This document shows, one piece after another, positions 1-8,795 of a stretch of DNA of 64,000 nt (position 1 is the first letter of the stretch; each line of letters opens with the position of its first letter). The DNA lies in NCBI GenBank assembly GCA_002083405.1, contig LVWT01000050.1, forward strand, positions 36,389 to 100,388, read 5' to 3'. The notes under the pieces are model-generated. The model was not told where the DNA came from and made no database searches. It saw only the letters and a list, made by a program, of their open reading frames with translations. This DNA comes from Nitrospira sp. SG-bin2. Lineage in GTDB: Bacteria > Nitrospirota > Nitrospiria > Nitrospirales > Nitrospiraceae. The translations under genes and the position numbers were made by a program.

Positions 1-1220
1 ACCGGCGGCACGGCAGCATCCCGAATCTCCACGGGGCAATGTTCCGGCAAGATCACGCCATGGCCCGCCAGCAGGACTGCCCGCTCCATCACATTCTCCA
101 ACTCACGGATGTTGCCCTTCCACGGCAATCGCTGCAAATGGGCCAGTGCGGCCTCCGACAACACCGGTTGCGGCAGCCCGTTCCGCGAAGCCGCCGCCGC
201 TGCGAAATGCCGTGCCAGCATGGGAATATCGGCAAGGCGCTCACGGAGCGGAGGCAGCGTGATCGGAAACACATTCAACCGGTAATACAAATCCTCCCGG
301 AACCGATTTTGCTCCACTTCCCGATAGAGCGTCCGATTCGTTGTGGCGATCACCCGGATATTGACGGGCACCGGGTCGCGCCCGCCCACACGATCGACCT
401 CTCGTTCTTGCAACACCCGCAACAGCTTCGCCTGAAGTCCCATCGTCATTTCCCCGATTTCATCCAGCAGCAACGTGCCGGTGTGGGCCATTTCAAATTT
501 GCCGATTTTTCTGATCAACGCGCCGGTGAACGCCCCCCGTTCATGTCCGAACAGTTCGCTCTCCAGCAGCCCATCCGGCAACGCCGCGCAGTTGACCGCG
601 ATGAAAGGTCGGTGTGCACGCGAACTGCGGCTATGAATGAACCGGGCCAACAACTCCTTCCCGGTGCCGCTCTCTCCGTTGATCAACACCGTCGCCTGGC
701 TGGCGGCAACGCCTTCAAGCGTGCTCAACAACCTGACCATCCCGGGGTCCTGCGTCAGAATCGCGCGGTTGTCCGCTGTGCCTAGCGACGGAACAACTCC
801 TCCCTCCGTCTCACGGCCTTCCTTGAGATTTGCGATCACCCGCTCCAACAAATCCATCGAGAATGGCTTCAGAAGATATTCGCTCGCGCCCTGCTTCATA
901 GCCTCGACAGCCGTCTCCACGGTCCCATAGGCCGTCATGAGCACGATGGCCGCCTGAGGGGCGCGCGCTTTCAGCTCTTTAATCAACTCCAAACCGGTCA
1001 TGCGTGGCATCTTGAGATCAGTCAGCACGAGCCAGGGGCGAAACCGTCCGACCCGCTCCAGCGCATCGGCGCCGTCGACCGCCCCCTGCACGGCATACCC
1101 AAGGCGGCGCACCGATTCCATCAGCGCGGTCCTCATGGACGGATCGTCGTCCACAACCAAGATCCGCTCCTCCGTATCAGGACTGTCTGACACCCTGGCG
1201 TCCGTGTCCCGCTCACTCAT
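1..1220 (-). CDS. Sigma-54-dependent response regulator, FleR/FlrC-like (C-terminus cut by window edge)
   Basis: This is a two-component activator of sigma-54 RNA polymerase. Translating the minus strand from the ATG at 1220 gives 406 codons running off the window. A receiver domain comes first (acidic triad near residues 24-26, phospho-acceptor Asp68 in LTDLKMP). An AAA+ domain follows, with Walker A GESGTGKE, the sigma-54 contact loop GAFTGA and an LLDEIGEM Walker B. The C-terminal helix-turn-helix lies outside the window. The start overlaps the end of the upstream kinase gene by 8 bp, so the two are translationally coupled. The partner resembles the flagellar kinases FleS/FlrB, so a role in flagellar class III gene control is inferred. 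A generic NtrC-family role is the alternative. Confidence 0.88.
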   Translation of the reverse strand, partial: MSERDTDARVSDSPDTEERILVVDDDPSMRTALMESVRRLGYAVQGAVDGADALERVGRFRPWLVLTDLKMPRMTGLELIKELKARAPQAAIVLMTAYGTVETAVEAMKQGASEYLLKPFSMDLLERVIANLKEGRETEGGVVPSLGTADNRAILTQDPGMVRLLSTLEGVAASQATVLINGESGTGKELLARFIHSRSSRAHRPFIAVNCAALPDGLLESELFGHERGAFTGALIRKIGKFEMAHTGTLLLDEIGEMTMGLQAKLLRVLQEREVDRVGGRDPVPVNIRVIATTNRTLYREVEQNRFREDLYYRLNVFPITLPPLRERLADIPMLARHFAAAAASRNGLPQPVLSEAALAHLQRLPWKGNIRELENVMERAVLLAGHGVILPEHCPVEIRDAAVPP

Positions 1221-2508
1221 GGACCGCCTCCTCCACCAGCACCGGTTCATCGGACTCAGTGTTCGTCTGTTCATGATCTTCATACGTCAAGGCTCGATTG
1301 CCGCCTACGCAGAGGGGTATCACTGGATGCGGCAGCACAATCGAAAACGAGGCACCGTGGCCGGCCACACTGTCGACATCGATGCGCCCGTGATGTGCTT
1401 CGACGATCGCATGCACGATGGCAAGGCCGAGTCCTGTTCCCTCGTCTTTGGTCGTGAAAAATGGGTCGAATAAACGGGATCGGTGCGTCGCATCGATGCC
1501 GGGGCCTGAATCGCTGACGGTGAGACGAACGGCTGAATCGCTGAAGGATTGCGCTCGATCTCTATCGAGACTGACCATGAGTACGCCTCCGGCCGGCATG
1601 GCTTGCGCCGCATTGATGATCAAATTCAGCATCACCTGTTTCATCTGCCCCTCATGACACCAGATCGCCGGAATTCCCGGATCAAGATCAATCCGAACAT
1701 CCACCGGTGTTTTTGCGATTGCATGCGCAGCCAAACTCAGTGCGTCGAGGATCAACGGCTCCGCCGCGCACCAGGCGTGGGACGATCGCGCCGGCTTGGT
1801 GTACACCAAGAGATTCTCCAGCAAGCGATCCATCGCATGGACCGCCTGGGAAATCTGCTCCGCATAAATTTTTGAGGCCGGCTGTTCACTGAGATCCCGG
1901 CGGAGCATGGAAGCAAAGAGTTCCACGCTGCCCAGCGGGTTTCTGATTTCGTGGGCGATCCGCCCGATCATTTCTCCCATGGCCGCCAACCGATCCTTGC
2001 GCTGCACCCGCTCTTCAAGCTGACAGAGGCGGGTCACATCCTGAATGAGCACGAGACTGCCCGATCGGCATCCGGAATTTGTTTTCAACGGTGTCTGATT
2101 GATCGTCACCACCGCCTGCCCGATGCGCTGCGGGCGATCACATAGGCTCAGGCCGACCGCTTCCAAAATGGCGGTGGCATGGCGGCCGCACAACTCTGCG
2201 GCGGTGATGCCGAGCGCTTCAGCCGCCGGTTCATTGCTGCGAGTCACAATCCCGGCATCATCCAAAACCAGAATGCCGGTCGACAAGGACTCTAAAATAC
2301 CGTCGAGATGCGTACGCATGGCTTCGTTCTCACGGAGCTGCCGCCGAAGCGCATCATTGCTGTGCGCCAACTCCAGATCCATGTGTTCCACGCGAGCCGT
2401 CAGCGCGCCGTACGACTGCTGCAAGGTCCTGGCTGCTTGATCAAAACTCTGAAACGCAGTCTGAAGCACATCCCGTTCTTCCGAATGCTGTACGGCGGTG
2501 ATCGTCAT
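1213..2508 (-). CDS. PAS-containing sensor histidine kinase, FleS/FlrB-like
   Basis: This 431-residue cytoplasmic kinase has no membrane segment. An N-terminal coiled coil (about residues 10-65) leads into a PAS domain (about 66-160, starting ILESLSTGILVLDD). The dimerisation/phospho-acceptor helix follows, with His186 in RIAHEIRNPLGS, then an HATPase domain with the N box (NLIINAAQAM), DSGPGID and GTGLGLAI. The order coiled coil-PAS-HisKA-HATPase without transmembrane helices is that of FleS/FlrB, which phosphorylate FleR/FlrC. The gene overlaps the TPR gene upstream by 4 bp and the regulator downstream by 8 bp, so it forms one operon. The tail after the HATPase domain is acidic and poorly conserved in appearance. 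Confidence 0.88.
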   Translation of the reverse strand: MTITAVQHSEERDVLQTAFQSFDQAARTLQQSYGALTARVEHMDLELAHSNDALRRQLRENEAMRTHLDGILESLSTGILVLDDAGIVTRSNEPAAEALGITAAELCGRHATAILEAVGLSLCDRPQRIGQAVVTINQTPLKTNSGCRSGSLVLIQDVTRLCQLEERVQRKDRLAAMGEMIGRIAHEIRNPLGSVELFASMLRRDLSEQPASKIYAEQISQAVHAMDRLLENLLVYTKPARSSHAWCAAEPLILDALSLAAHAIAKTPVDVRIDLDPGIPAIWCHEGQMKQVMLNLIINAAQAMPAGGVLMVSLDRDRAQSFSDSAVRLTVSDSGPGIDATHRSRLFDPFFTTKDEGTGLGLAIVHAIVEAHHGRIDVDSVAGHGASFSIVLPHPVIPLCVGGNRALTYEDHEQTNTESDEPVLVEEAVHE

Positions 2509-4691
2509 AGTTCCTCCTCAGTCAGCGGGCGGCGCATGCTCTGCAGGCTGCCCTTGAACGATGCTGCAAACCGGTTGATGAGCGGATCCTCTGTTTCTCC
2601 CACTTCGGCCAGCGCCACGGTCGCGCGCTCATATTGTTTCAACGCTGTCCAATGTCTGGCGGTCTGGAGATGCATCCACTCCGCGTGGCGCGCCGCCGGC
2701 TTCAGATCCAGCGCCTCGCGATAGACGGCAATGGCCTGTTCATGCCGATTCAGCCGGGAGAGGGTGTCGGCATAGATCATAATCGTATCGAGTGAGCGAA
2801 CCGCTCCGGCCTTGAAGGCTTCCTCATAGGCCAGCGCCGAATCTGAAAACTTCTCCAGTTGTCCCAACGTCTCCGCCAACTGAAGATACATCGCAGGACG
2901 TTCCCGATCTTGCGGATGATGAAGCAGCCACTGGCGGCACAAACGGAGAAGGCCTTCGAGATCTCCCTCGCGTCGCATTGCCGTCACGAGAAGGTGTAAC
3001 ACTTCGGGCTCGTACCGCCCCGCTTGGAATTGGAACCGATATCGTTCGAGTACTTTTCTGGCCGCCGGCGCATCCCGTTGATCCAGATACGTGTTGCCGA
3101 GACCGACTAACGTCGATTCAAGCAACGCCGGCTCTTTGGTCTTCACCAATCGTTGGTATAAACGGCCGGCCTCCGGCAAAAATCCCAACCGCCGGTGGGC
3201 ATCGGCAATCTCGACCAAGAGCGGCGAGTGCGCGTACTGTTGTTCCGCGTTCGGCCCATGTCGATGGAAGAGGCTGACCACCGTGAGGTCGTCGTGGGAA
3301 TTCACGGCCGCTTCGACCCACGGTTTCAAGAGCGACGTGAGCCGCTCCGAGGCGCTCAGCGGCCATCGGTCATTCTCTTTTCCGATTCGAAGCGCGGCCT
3401 CCTTGTAGGTAAGCATCGCACGACTCATGTCGTTCGCCTGTTCATAATGCTTCCCAAGATGAAACAGCGCCTCGCTGCCCAGCGGAGTGTCTACATGCCG
3501 ACTCGCGATCGTCTCCAGCATCGCCCGATAGATCTTATCGGTCTGATCAGGTACCGGCGTCTCATGCATGATGGCGTCGACCGTCAATCCCACCCAATTG
3601 TCTCCGGCCGGCTTCATCCGCTCCGCGCGAAGCGCAGCCACCCGCATGCCGGCCAGCGTATCCTGCATGCTGCGTGGGTAGTGCGATACCACCAGCGCGT
3701 AGAATAATTCTGCGCGCGATGGTTGGGCCGTCGCCGCCAAGCTGTCCGCCACATGCAACAGCGCCGTTGGAGCATAATCATGGCGCGGGTAGAGGTTGTA
3801 GAAGAGCAGCAGCAGCTCCCGCGCCGACGCGTCGTGATGGAGTGCAGTCTGCGTCAGAGCGTAGCGTTGGATCGCCAGAGGATCGAGCCGAAACATCTCC
3901 GGCCATCGGCGATAACTCAGATCAAAAAAGGTCTGTGCATCTGTAAACCGGCGCTGCGCATACACCGTGTGGGCAAGACCCAGCGTGGCCTGCCGAAGCA
4001 GATGATCATGGCTGCTCCGCTTCCGCAGATTCATCAATGCGTGTTCGGCCTCGCTCCATTTACGCATGGCCATGAATGTGTACCCGAGCCCCAGCAACGC
4101 CCGCTCACCGTCGAACGGCAGATGCAGCGAATGCGCCATGGCCTGTTCATAAAGGGATTGCGCTTCCTGCAACCAGCCTTGTTCGAGATAGAGATCTGCG
4201 AGACGCCATTCAGCCCGCCTCGCGTTTGCTGATTGCGGATAGTCGCGCAGCAACATCTTGTAGAGGTGAATGGCCTCCGGACGGTTCCGGAACAAGGGAT
4301 CTTCCTGAAGCGCCAGCTCTGCACGGCACGCCTGCGCGGCAGGGGCCTGTGGACTATCAGGGTGCTCTGTGATGATCCGCTCGAATAGTCGCCGCGCTTC
4401 CGGCCACTCGCCTTTTTTGTACGCAGCGTAGCCTTCATGCCAGGTAAGATCAGCAATTCCCTGCCCCTTCCCTTGAACCTGTTCCTCCACGCGAGGGCCG
4501 TCGTCAAGCATGGATGGCCGGGAGGGTTCGGAAGATTCCACCCCCTGTGCGATGGTCTGCGCGAACGTTGATTTGGCTGTTTGATTTTCGGAAACCGTCG
4601 CGAGTGGTTCACCCAATGCCGGTCGGCATGCGGACATCCAGACGATGGCCACGAACAAGAGCCAGCGGTATCGCAAGAGAATAGAGCGCAT
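2505..4691 (-). CDS. Tetratricopeptide-repeat lipoprotein, 728 aa
   Basis: The N-terminus is a signal sequence ending in a lipobox-like MSAC (Cys22), so export and lipidation are likely. From about residue 80 to the end the protein is a chain of TPR-type helical hairpins; examples include AYKKGEWPEARRLFERII and YREALDLKPAARHAEW. Spacing is about 34-38 residues, and no catalytic motif is visible. Early repeats resemble the YbgF/Tol-Pal or BamD style of periplasmic TPR (ITEHPDSPQAPAAQ). It precedes and overlaps the FleS-like kinase gene by 4 bp, so it is co-transcribed. An assembly or scaffolding role in the envelope is inferred; a link to flagella rests only on the operon. Confidence 0.75.
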   Translation of the reverse strand: MRSILLRYRWLLFVAIVWMSACRPALGEPLATVSENQTAKSTFAQTIAQGVESSEPSRPSMLDDGPRVEEQVQGKGQGIADLTWHEGYAAYKKGEWPEARRLFERIITEHPDSPQAPAAQACRAELALQEDPLFRNRPEAIHLYKMLLRDYPQSANARRAEWRLADLYLEQGWLQEAQSLYEQAMAHSLHLPFDGERALLGLGYTFMAMRKWSEAEHALMNLRKRSSHDHLLRQATLGLAHTVYAQRRFTDAQTFFDLSYRRWPEMFRLDPLAIQRYALTQTALHHDASARELLLLFYNLYPRHDYAPTALLHVADSLAATAQPSRAELFYALVVSHYPRSMQDTLAGMRVAALRAERMKPAGDNWVGLTVDAIMHETPVPDQTDKIYRAMLETIASRHVDTPLGSEALFHLGKHYEQANDMSRAMLTYKEAALRIGKENDRWPLSASERLTSLLKPWVEAAVNSHDDLTVVSLFHRHGPNAEQQYAHSPLLVEIADAHRRLGFLPEAGRLYQRLVKTKEPALLESTLVGLGNTYLDQRDAPAARKVLERYRFQFQAGRYEPEVLHLLVTAMRREGDLEGLLRLCRQWLLHHPQDRERPAMYLQLAETLGQLEKFSDSALAYEEAFKAGAVRSLDTIMIYADTLSRLNRHEQAIAVYREALDLKPAARHAEWMHLQTARHWTALKQYERATVALAEVGETEDPLINRFAASFKGSLQSMRRPLTEEEL

Positions 4692-4849
4692 GGTGAGGGA
4701 GCATCAGCAAAGACCGTGCCCTAAATAATTGCTCAGATATTGAGGAAAAGCGAAGGCTGAACAGCCAGGGATGACCACACTGTCAGGATTGACGACAACG
4801 GGAATGACAGGTCGTCAAGGGATTGACGAGGTTACGGGATAGGCGACCG

Positions 4850-6259
4850 TCAATTCGGAAGACTTTGCGAGTGGATCCGAGGGTCGACGCCCTTACGCTT
4901 GAGTTTTTCGACAAGCGTGGTGCGGTTCAGTTGAAGCAGCTGAGCTGCCTTGGTGGTCACTCCGTTGGCTTTGCGCAGCGCCTCGACAATGAGATGCTTC
5001 TCGTACTGCTCAACCTCTCGGGACAGATTGATGCCGTCTTCGCTGAACCGAATGAACTGTTCTTTGATTTCGGGGGCTGCCGATTGCCGGTAAATCTTTT
5101 CAGGAAGATCGCCAAGCGAGAGTACCCCCTGTTTCTTAAGCACAACCAATCGCTCGACCATATTTTCCAGTTCGCGAATGTTGCCCGGCCAGTCATAGCT
5201 GGTCAATAAACGCATCGCATCGGGCTCAATACCCGTGATGGCCGTATGTTTGGTTTGATTGAAGCGTGCCAGGAAATGATCGATCAAGAGTGGAATATCG
5301 CTGCGGCGCTCTCTGAGCGGAGGAATCACGATGGGAATCACGTGCAGCCGATAGAACAGGTCTTGGCGAAACCGCTTCTCTTCAACCAGCGCTTCCAGAT
5401 CCTGGTTGGTTGCGGCCACGATGCGGACATCGACCTGGATCGTTCGATTCCCTCCCACCCGTTCAAAGGCCCGCTCTTGCAACACGCGAAGCAGTTTCAC
5501 TTGGAGCGGCAGGCTCATCTCCCCGATCTCATCGAGAAATATCGTGCCCCCGTTGGCCATTTCAAATCGGCCCATCCTTGTGTGTGTCGCCCCCGTGAAC
5601 GCGCCCTTTTCGTGCCCGAAGAGTTCCGATTCGAGCAGAGTCTCCGGGATCGCCCCGCAATTCACCGGAACCAGAGGGCGGTCTCTTCGGAGGCTGTTGA
5701 AATGGAGCATGCGGGCTACCAGTTCTTTCCCGGTCCCGCTCTCGCCTTGAATCATGACGGTGCTGTCGCTGTCCGCGACCTTCCGCACAAAATCCAGCAC
5801 CTGCCTGATCGGCTCGCTGACCCCGACCAGTTGTTCCAGCTGATACTGGTCGCGCACCGTCTTACGCAGCAAATGATTCTCTTGCCGCAGCCGGTAAAAC
5901 TCCACCGCTTTGCGCACAATGACCACGACTGTCTCGGGATCAAACGGCTTGGTGACGAAATCGAATGCACCGGACTTCATCGCGCGCACAGCGGTTTCGA
6001 TGGTGCCGAAACCCGTCATCATGATGGGAATGATTTTCGCGTCGATCCCGGCAAGGCGATCAATGACGGCAAGGCCGTCGATGTCGGGAAGCTGCAAATC
6101 AGTGACAACGATCTGGACCGGCGTATTCTTGGCGGCCTGAATCCCTGCCGCGCCATCGGCGGCGATGGAGACAGAGTAGCCTTCCTGCACAAGCGTCTCG
6201 TACAGAATTTCACGAACAGCGGGATCATCGTCGATTACGAGAACATGCATCTGGCTCAT
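4850..6259 (-). CDS. Sigma-54-dependent NtrC-family response regulator, 469 aa
   Basis: This is a complete NtrC-type activator. The receiver domain has Asp54 as phospho-acceptor (VVTDLQLPD). The AAA+ domain has Walker A GESGTGKE at 173-180, an intact GAFTGA loop at about 219-224, the Walker B FLDEIGEM and arginine finger region. A C-terminal Fis-type helix-turn-helix follows (EALRKANGVTTKAAQLLQLN). No kinase gene is adjacent. It lies 158 bp upstream of the TPR-fleS-fleR operon on the same strand and may be its regulator or first gene. The start ATG at 6259 gives a normal receiver N-terminus. Target genes cannot be read from the sequence. Confidence 0.9.
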   Translation of the reverse strand: MSQMHVLVIDDDPAVREILYETLVQEGYSVSIAADGAAGIQAAKNTPVQIVVTDLQLPDIDGLAVIDRLAGIDAKIIPIMMTGFGTIETAVRAMKSGAFDFVTKPFDPETVVVIVRKAVEFYRLRQENHLLRKTVRDQYQLEQLVGVSEPIRQVLDFVRKVADSDSTVMIQGESGTGKELVARMLHFNSLRRDRPLVPVNCGAIPETLLESELFGHEKGAFTGATHTRMGRFEMANGGTIFLDEIGEMSLPLQVKLLRVLQERAFERVGGNRTIQVDVRIVAATNQDLEALVEEKRFRQDLFYRLHVIPIVIPPLRERRSDIPLLIDHFLARFNQTKHTAITGIEPDAMRLLTSYDWPGNIRELENMVERLVVLKKQGVLSLGDLPEKIYRQSAAPEIKEQFIRFSEDGINLSREVEQYEKHLIVEALRKANGVTTKAAQLLQLNRTTLVEKLKRKGVDPRIHSQSLPN

Positions 6260-6297
6260 CGGTACGCCCTTCAGAACCTATAGGCTGCGTGGCGCAC

Positions 6298-6326
6298 AGG
6301 ATAATGATACGCGGCGGTCAATGCAA
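6298..6326 (-). promoter_or_regulatory. Candidate sigma-70 promoter of the 4850-6259 regulator gene
   Basis: Reading the minus strand, TTGCAT at 6326-6321 is followed after 17 bp by TATCCT at 6303-6298. The implied start lies about 30 bp upstream of the ATG at 6259. Both boxes are imperfect, so this is a moderate prediction. Confidence 0.35.
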
Positions 6327-6371
6327 GCCAAACTCTCACGGGAGGGGCGGTCTTTCGGAAGGGGGCATTTC

Positions 6372-6401
6372 TTGACAGAATCTTTCGCCTATTGCTACTG
6401 T
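6372..6401 (+). promoter_or_regulatory. Candidate sigma-70 promoter of tRNA-Thr
   Basis: A consensus -35 box TTGACA (6372-6377) is followed after 18 bp by TACTGT (6396-6401, four of six matches to the -10 consensus). The tRNA begins 42 bp downstream, a usual leader length. There is no gene between. Confidence 0.5.
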
Positions 6402-6443
6402 GCCCAGGAAACGTAGAGCCGATCGGTAGTGGATCGATAGTGG

Positions 6444-6519
6444 GCTGGCGTAGCTCAATCGGCAGAGCAGCGGTTTTGTAAACCGCAGGTCGGAGGTTCG
6501 ATTCCTCTCGCCAGCTCCA
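6444..6519 (+). tRNA. tRNA-Thr (anticodon TGT)
   Basis: The sequence folds as a 76-nt cloverleaf with encoded CCA. The acceptor arm is GCTGGCG pairing with CGCCAGC (6509-6515), the discriminator is T and CCA is at 6517-6519. The anticodon stem GCGGT/ACCGC encloses the loop TTTGTAA, giving anticodon TGT, which reads ACA threonine codons. The T-arm contains GGTTCGATTCC. It stands alone, between the regulator gene and a toxin-antitoxin pair; tRNA 3' ends are common integration points, but no integrase is seen here. Confidence 0.97.
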
Positions 6520-6524
6520 CACCA

Positions 6525-6682
6525 ACCTTCGGTTGACCCGCCGACTCTTCATCGCAGTATCGTCATTGACGGCGGCGGATACACACCTTTTAGTATCCGA
6601 CGATTTCCGGTTGATCCGGCGGCTAGTTAGAGCGCTATCGCCTTGCGATGCCGAATACACACCCGTTGCTGACAATTCACGC
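6525..6682. repeat. Two diverged tandem copies of a ~75 bp sequence directly after tRNA-Thr
   Basis: Copy 1 begins TTCGGTTGACCCGCCG at about 6529 and copy 2 TCCGGTTGATCCGGCGG at about 6607. Both continue through a similar middle (CGCAGTATCG versus CGCTATCG) to GGATACACACC and GAATACACACC. Identity is partial but collinear over about 60 bp. No gene is encoded. The stretch between the tRNA and the PIN gene is otherwise empty. Confidence 0.5.
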
Positions 6683-6693
6683 ACAAGTGAGGA

Positions 6694-7104
6694 TCACAAC
6701 TCCCTTGTCTGAACCCAAGGAACTCGGGCGAAGTGCTTGCGATCATAGATGAGAATCTCCGTGAGACCCTGCTCTTTCATGTGGAAGGCGTTGTACGCGT
6801 CCACAAAATCGATGTTTGCATGGACATAAAGATCAAGGGCCATAAAGAGCAACCGGGTTTCAGGACAGTCCAAATTAGGCGTGTTCAAGATCTTCTCGAC
6901 CTTTGCGGCTATATCCGGTTTTTCCAGCTTGTAAAAGGATTCGAGGGTCCAGACAATCTCGGCGATGACCAACAGACTCGTCGCCAATTTGACCTTGCCG
7001 CGTAGCGCATCACGAAACAGTGTCTCGGCGCGCTTGGCTTTTACCGGATCGTCGTTGGTCAGAAACCGGAGAAACACATTGGTATCGACGAAGAGACTAC
7101 CCAT
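6694..7104 (-). CDS. PIN-domain toxin (VapC-type ribonuclease), 136 aa
   Basis: PIN-fold toxins are Mg2+-dependent ribonucleases. The expected acidic residues are present: Asp in FVDTNVFL near the N-terminus, Glu in VIAEIVW, and Asp residues in IDFVDAYNA and YDRKHF. The ATG at 7104 is chosen because it places FVDTN at the usual position; an upstream ATG would add an atypical eight residues. The gene overlaps the end of the AbrB-type antitoxin gene by 8 bp, the classic antitoxin-toxin order. The cognate pairing is inferred from this overlap. Confidence 0.85.
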   Translation of the reverse strand: MGSLFVDTNVFLRFLTNDDPVKAKRAETLFRDALRGKVKLATSLLVIAEIVWTLESFYKLEKPDIAAKVEKILNTPNLDCPETRLLFMALDLYVHANIDFVDAYNAFHMKEQGLTEILIYDRKHFARVPWVQTREL

Positions 7105-7360
7105 GCCCGACCACCTTCTTGGCAACAACCTGTTTCACAGACTGACGAATCTTCTCAAAATCTTCCGGGTGAGCGGACGGCCGGACTGAGCCTCTCAGAT
7201 CAAGAATCGTCCCCTTGACGACCTTCAAGACCACCTCCTCGCCTCGCATCACAAAAAGAACTTTCTCCCCTTCTTTCACACCCAAGCGGTCACGAATCGC
7301 TTTGGGAATCGTCACCTGGCCCTTCCGGGTTATCGTAGATTCCAAAGGGGGAAGTCTCAC
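7097..7360 (-). CDS. AbrB/MazE-type antitoxin, 87 aa
   Basis: The N-terminal half is a swapped-hairpin AbrB DNA-binding domain (STITRKGQVTIPKAIRDRLG and GEKVLFVMRGEEVVLK). The C-terminal half (about 55-87) is charged and would bind and neutralise the PIN toxin encoded immediately downstream. Such antitoxins normally repress their own operon through the AbrB domain. The 8 bp overlap with the toxin gene supports translational coupling. Confidence 0.87.
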   Translation of the reverse strand: MRLPPLESTITRKGQVTIPKAIRDRLGVKEGEKVLFVMRGEEVVLKVVKGTILDLRGSVRPSAHPEDFEKIRQSVKQVVAKKVVGHG

Positions 7361-7604
7361 GACACCCCCGCCTCCAATAGTGGTGCGGCCGCGTGACCAC
7401 CGGCGCTTAGAGATCGCCTACCCCGGTTATGGATCTCTGCGGACTGGCAATCAGGACAGGGAACACTTTCGGTGATCGGTGACTAGAAAAACGGCGGCAG
7501 CCAATACACGGATAGACCGGCGTTATTTTGTGAAACTTCGCAATGATCCTATGCGGCGACATACTGCTTGATAAGATCAGCCCCCAGTATTCTCCGCAGT
7601 CCGC

Positions 7605-7706
7605 CTAGGACCCGGCCGTCATAAACGCAAACACAATGACTGCGGCAATAAGAATCGCGATGGGGATTAACATCTCCAGTGGGTTTTCGCCGAACATTCC
7701 TACCAT
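7605..7706 (-). CDS. 33-residue single-pass membrane peptide
   Basis: A minus-strand ATG at 7706 opens 33 codons ending in TAG at 7605. A strong ribosome-binding site, AAAGGAGG, lies about six bases upstream, which is the main reason to call it. The product starts MVGMFGENPLEML and consists of one hydrophobic helix (IPIAILIAAVIVFAFM) with almost no tails. It has no recognised family. It could be a small subunit or regulator of a membrane complex, or a type I toxin-like peptide; no neighbouring gene decides between them. Confidence 0.6.
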   Translation of the reverse strand: MVGMFGENPLEMLIPIAILIAAVIVFAFMTAGS

Positions 7707-7778
7707 TGTCGTCCTCCTTTGGACTTACAGGGTCGTTATGCTCTTGCCCCACATCTGCGCCCGTCGTCTGATCGTGTA

Positions 7779-8078
7779 CTACGGGATTCTAACACGTTGG
7801 TCGTCAATCTGGTTTAGGAAGAACTCATTCAAGAGCTCCATCCCCATCACGGGGAGCCAGCTCTTCTCCGAGCAGTCGATGCCCTTGAAGCTGATAGCAC
7901 CAGCGTACGCGTAGAAAGTTGCTGCCTCCCACTTAAGACAGGGAAGCTGTTTCCCGCGATCGTACACGTCCCGTCAGAGGTGAACGGCGTCTGGACCGGA
8001 AGGCCACCGACCGGACCGGCGCCGGCAGCCAAGACAGGGGTGCCCTGGAGGATCAGGAGAATGGTTACGAAGCTTCTA
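7779..8078 (-). pseudogene. Probable remnant of a secreted protein gene (no start codon, frame change)
   Basis: One minus-strand frame entering at about 8075 reads like a signal peptide and mature start (VTILLILQGTPVLAAGAGP, then VQTPFTSDGTCTIAG) but has no usable start codon after the preceding stop. It runs into low-quality sequence near 7950. A second frame then carries more natural protein sequence (KWEAATFYAYAGAISFKG, then MGMELLNEFFLNQ) to a stop at 7779. A single frame change would join them. The family is not recognised. It could also be chance. Confidence 0.35.
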
Positions 8079-8179
8079 TGACCGGCACATCAATGGAGTC
8101 GACGACCCTCGACTCTCTTCGGATAGTTTCTTCTCTTCGGCGCGGCTGGCCGGTGCCGACCAGCCGCGCTCTGACAACC

Positions 8180-8653
8180 CTATGGAACTTCGACGATATC
8201 TTTCTTCATCGGCCCCAAGACTGCGAGCAATTCACCCTTTTCCTGTTCCGGCACATTGAACGTATCGAGCGCTGCCACGAGATCCTCAACCAGCGCGTTA
8301 AACGCCGCGGTCGTGATCTTCATGCCTTTGTGGGTCGTTTTCATATCCTGGCCGTCGTAGGTGCACGGGCCGCCGCTGGCCTGGCACACCTGATCGACCA
8401 ATTGCCGCTTGAGTTTGGGGATGTCGGCCTTCGCGAAGTAGCCGTTGATCCGCTTGTCGGCTGCAACGTTGCTGACGAACTTCCCCACGACGGCCGTGAT
8501 GGGGCCGGTTCCGCCGAGCCGCTCGTAGAGTGAGAGTTTGGGAGCAGCGGGTGCCGAGACAGTGGGTTTCGGTGCAGCGGTCTGGGTCTCCATCGACGAA
8601 CAGCCGACGGTCATAAACAGCGCTGCGGCAAGCATGATTGACGTACGAGTCAT
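8180..8653 (-). CDS. Group 1 truncated haemoglobin lipoprotein, 157 aa
   Basis: A signal peptide ends in a lipobox (MTVGC, Cys18), followed by a Pro/Ala-rich linker. The globin domain (about 40-157) then begins with the hallmark LSLYERLGGTGPI. The proximal haem ligand is the His in TTHKGMKIT, and the B-helix aromatic pair is in INGYFAKAD. Group 1 truncated globins bind O2 or NO. Envelope-anchored forms are plausible NO-detoxifying or O2-binding proteins, but that role is inferred. It is monocistronic. Confidence 0.85.
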   Translation of the reverse strand: MTRTSIMLAAALFMTVGCSSMETQTAAPKPTVSAPAAPKLSLYERLGGTGPITAVVGKFVSNVAADKRINGYFAKADIPKLKRQLVDQVCQASGGPCTYDGQDMKTTHKGMKITTAAFNALVEDLVAALDTFNVPEQEKGELLAVLGPMKKDIVEVP

Positions 8654-8795
8654 TGGCGCTCTCCTTGTGTGAGGGTGAATGGACCGGATCTTTCGATCAT
8701 CGTGGCCGGGTAGATATGGCCCATCGATTTCACGATGTCAAGAGTATCGACGGCTTTATCAACTATGCCTACGCAGATTCATGATACTGCGGTCG

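Noticed and set aside
5246..6283. Plus-strand open frame (345 codons) opposite the NtrC-family regulator
   Set aside because: It is the complement of clear AAA+ and receiver domains; similar shadows appear opposite all the sigma-54 activators here.
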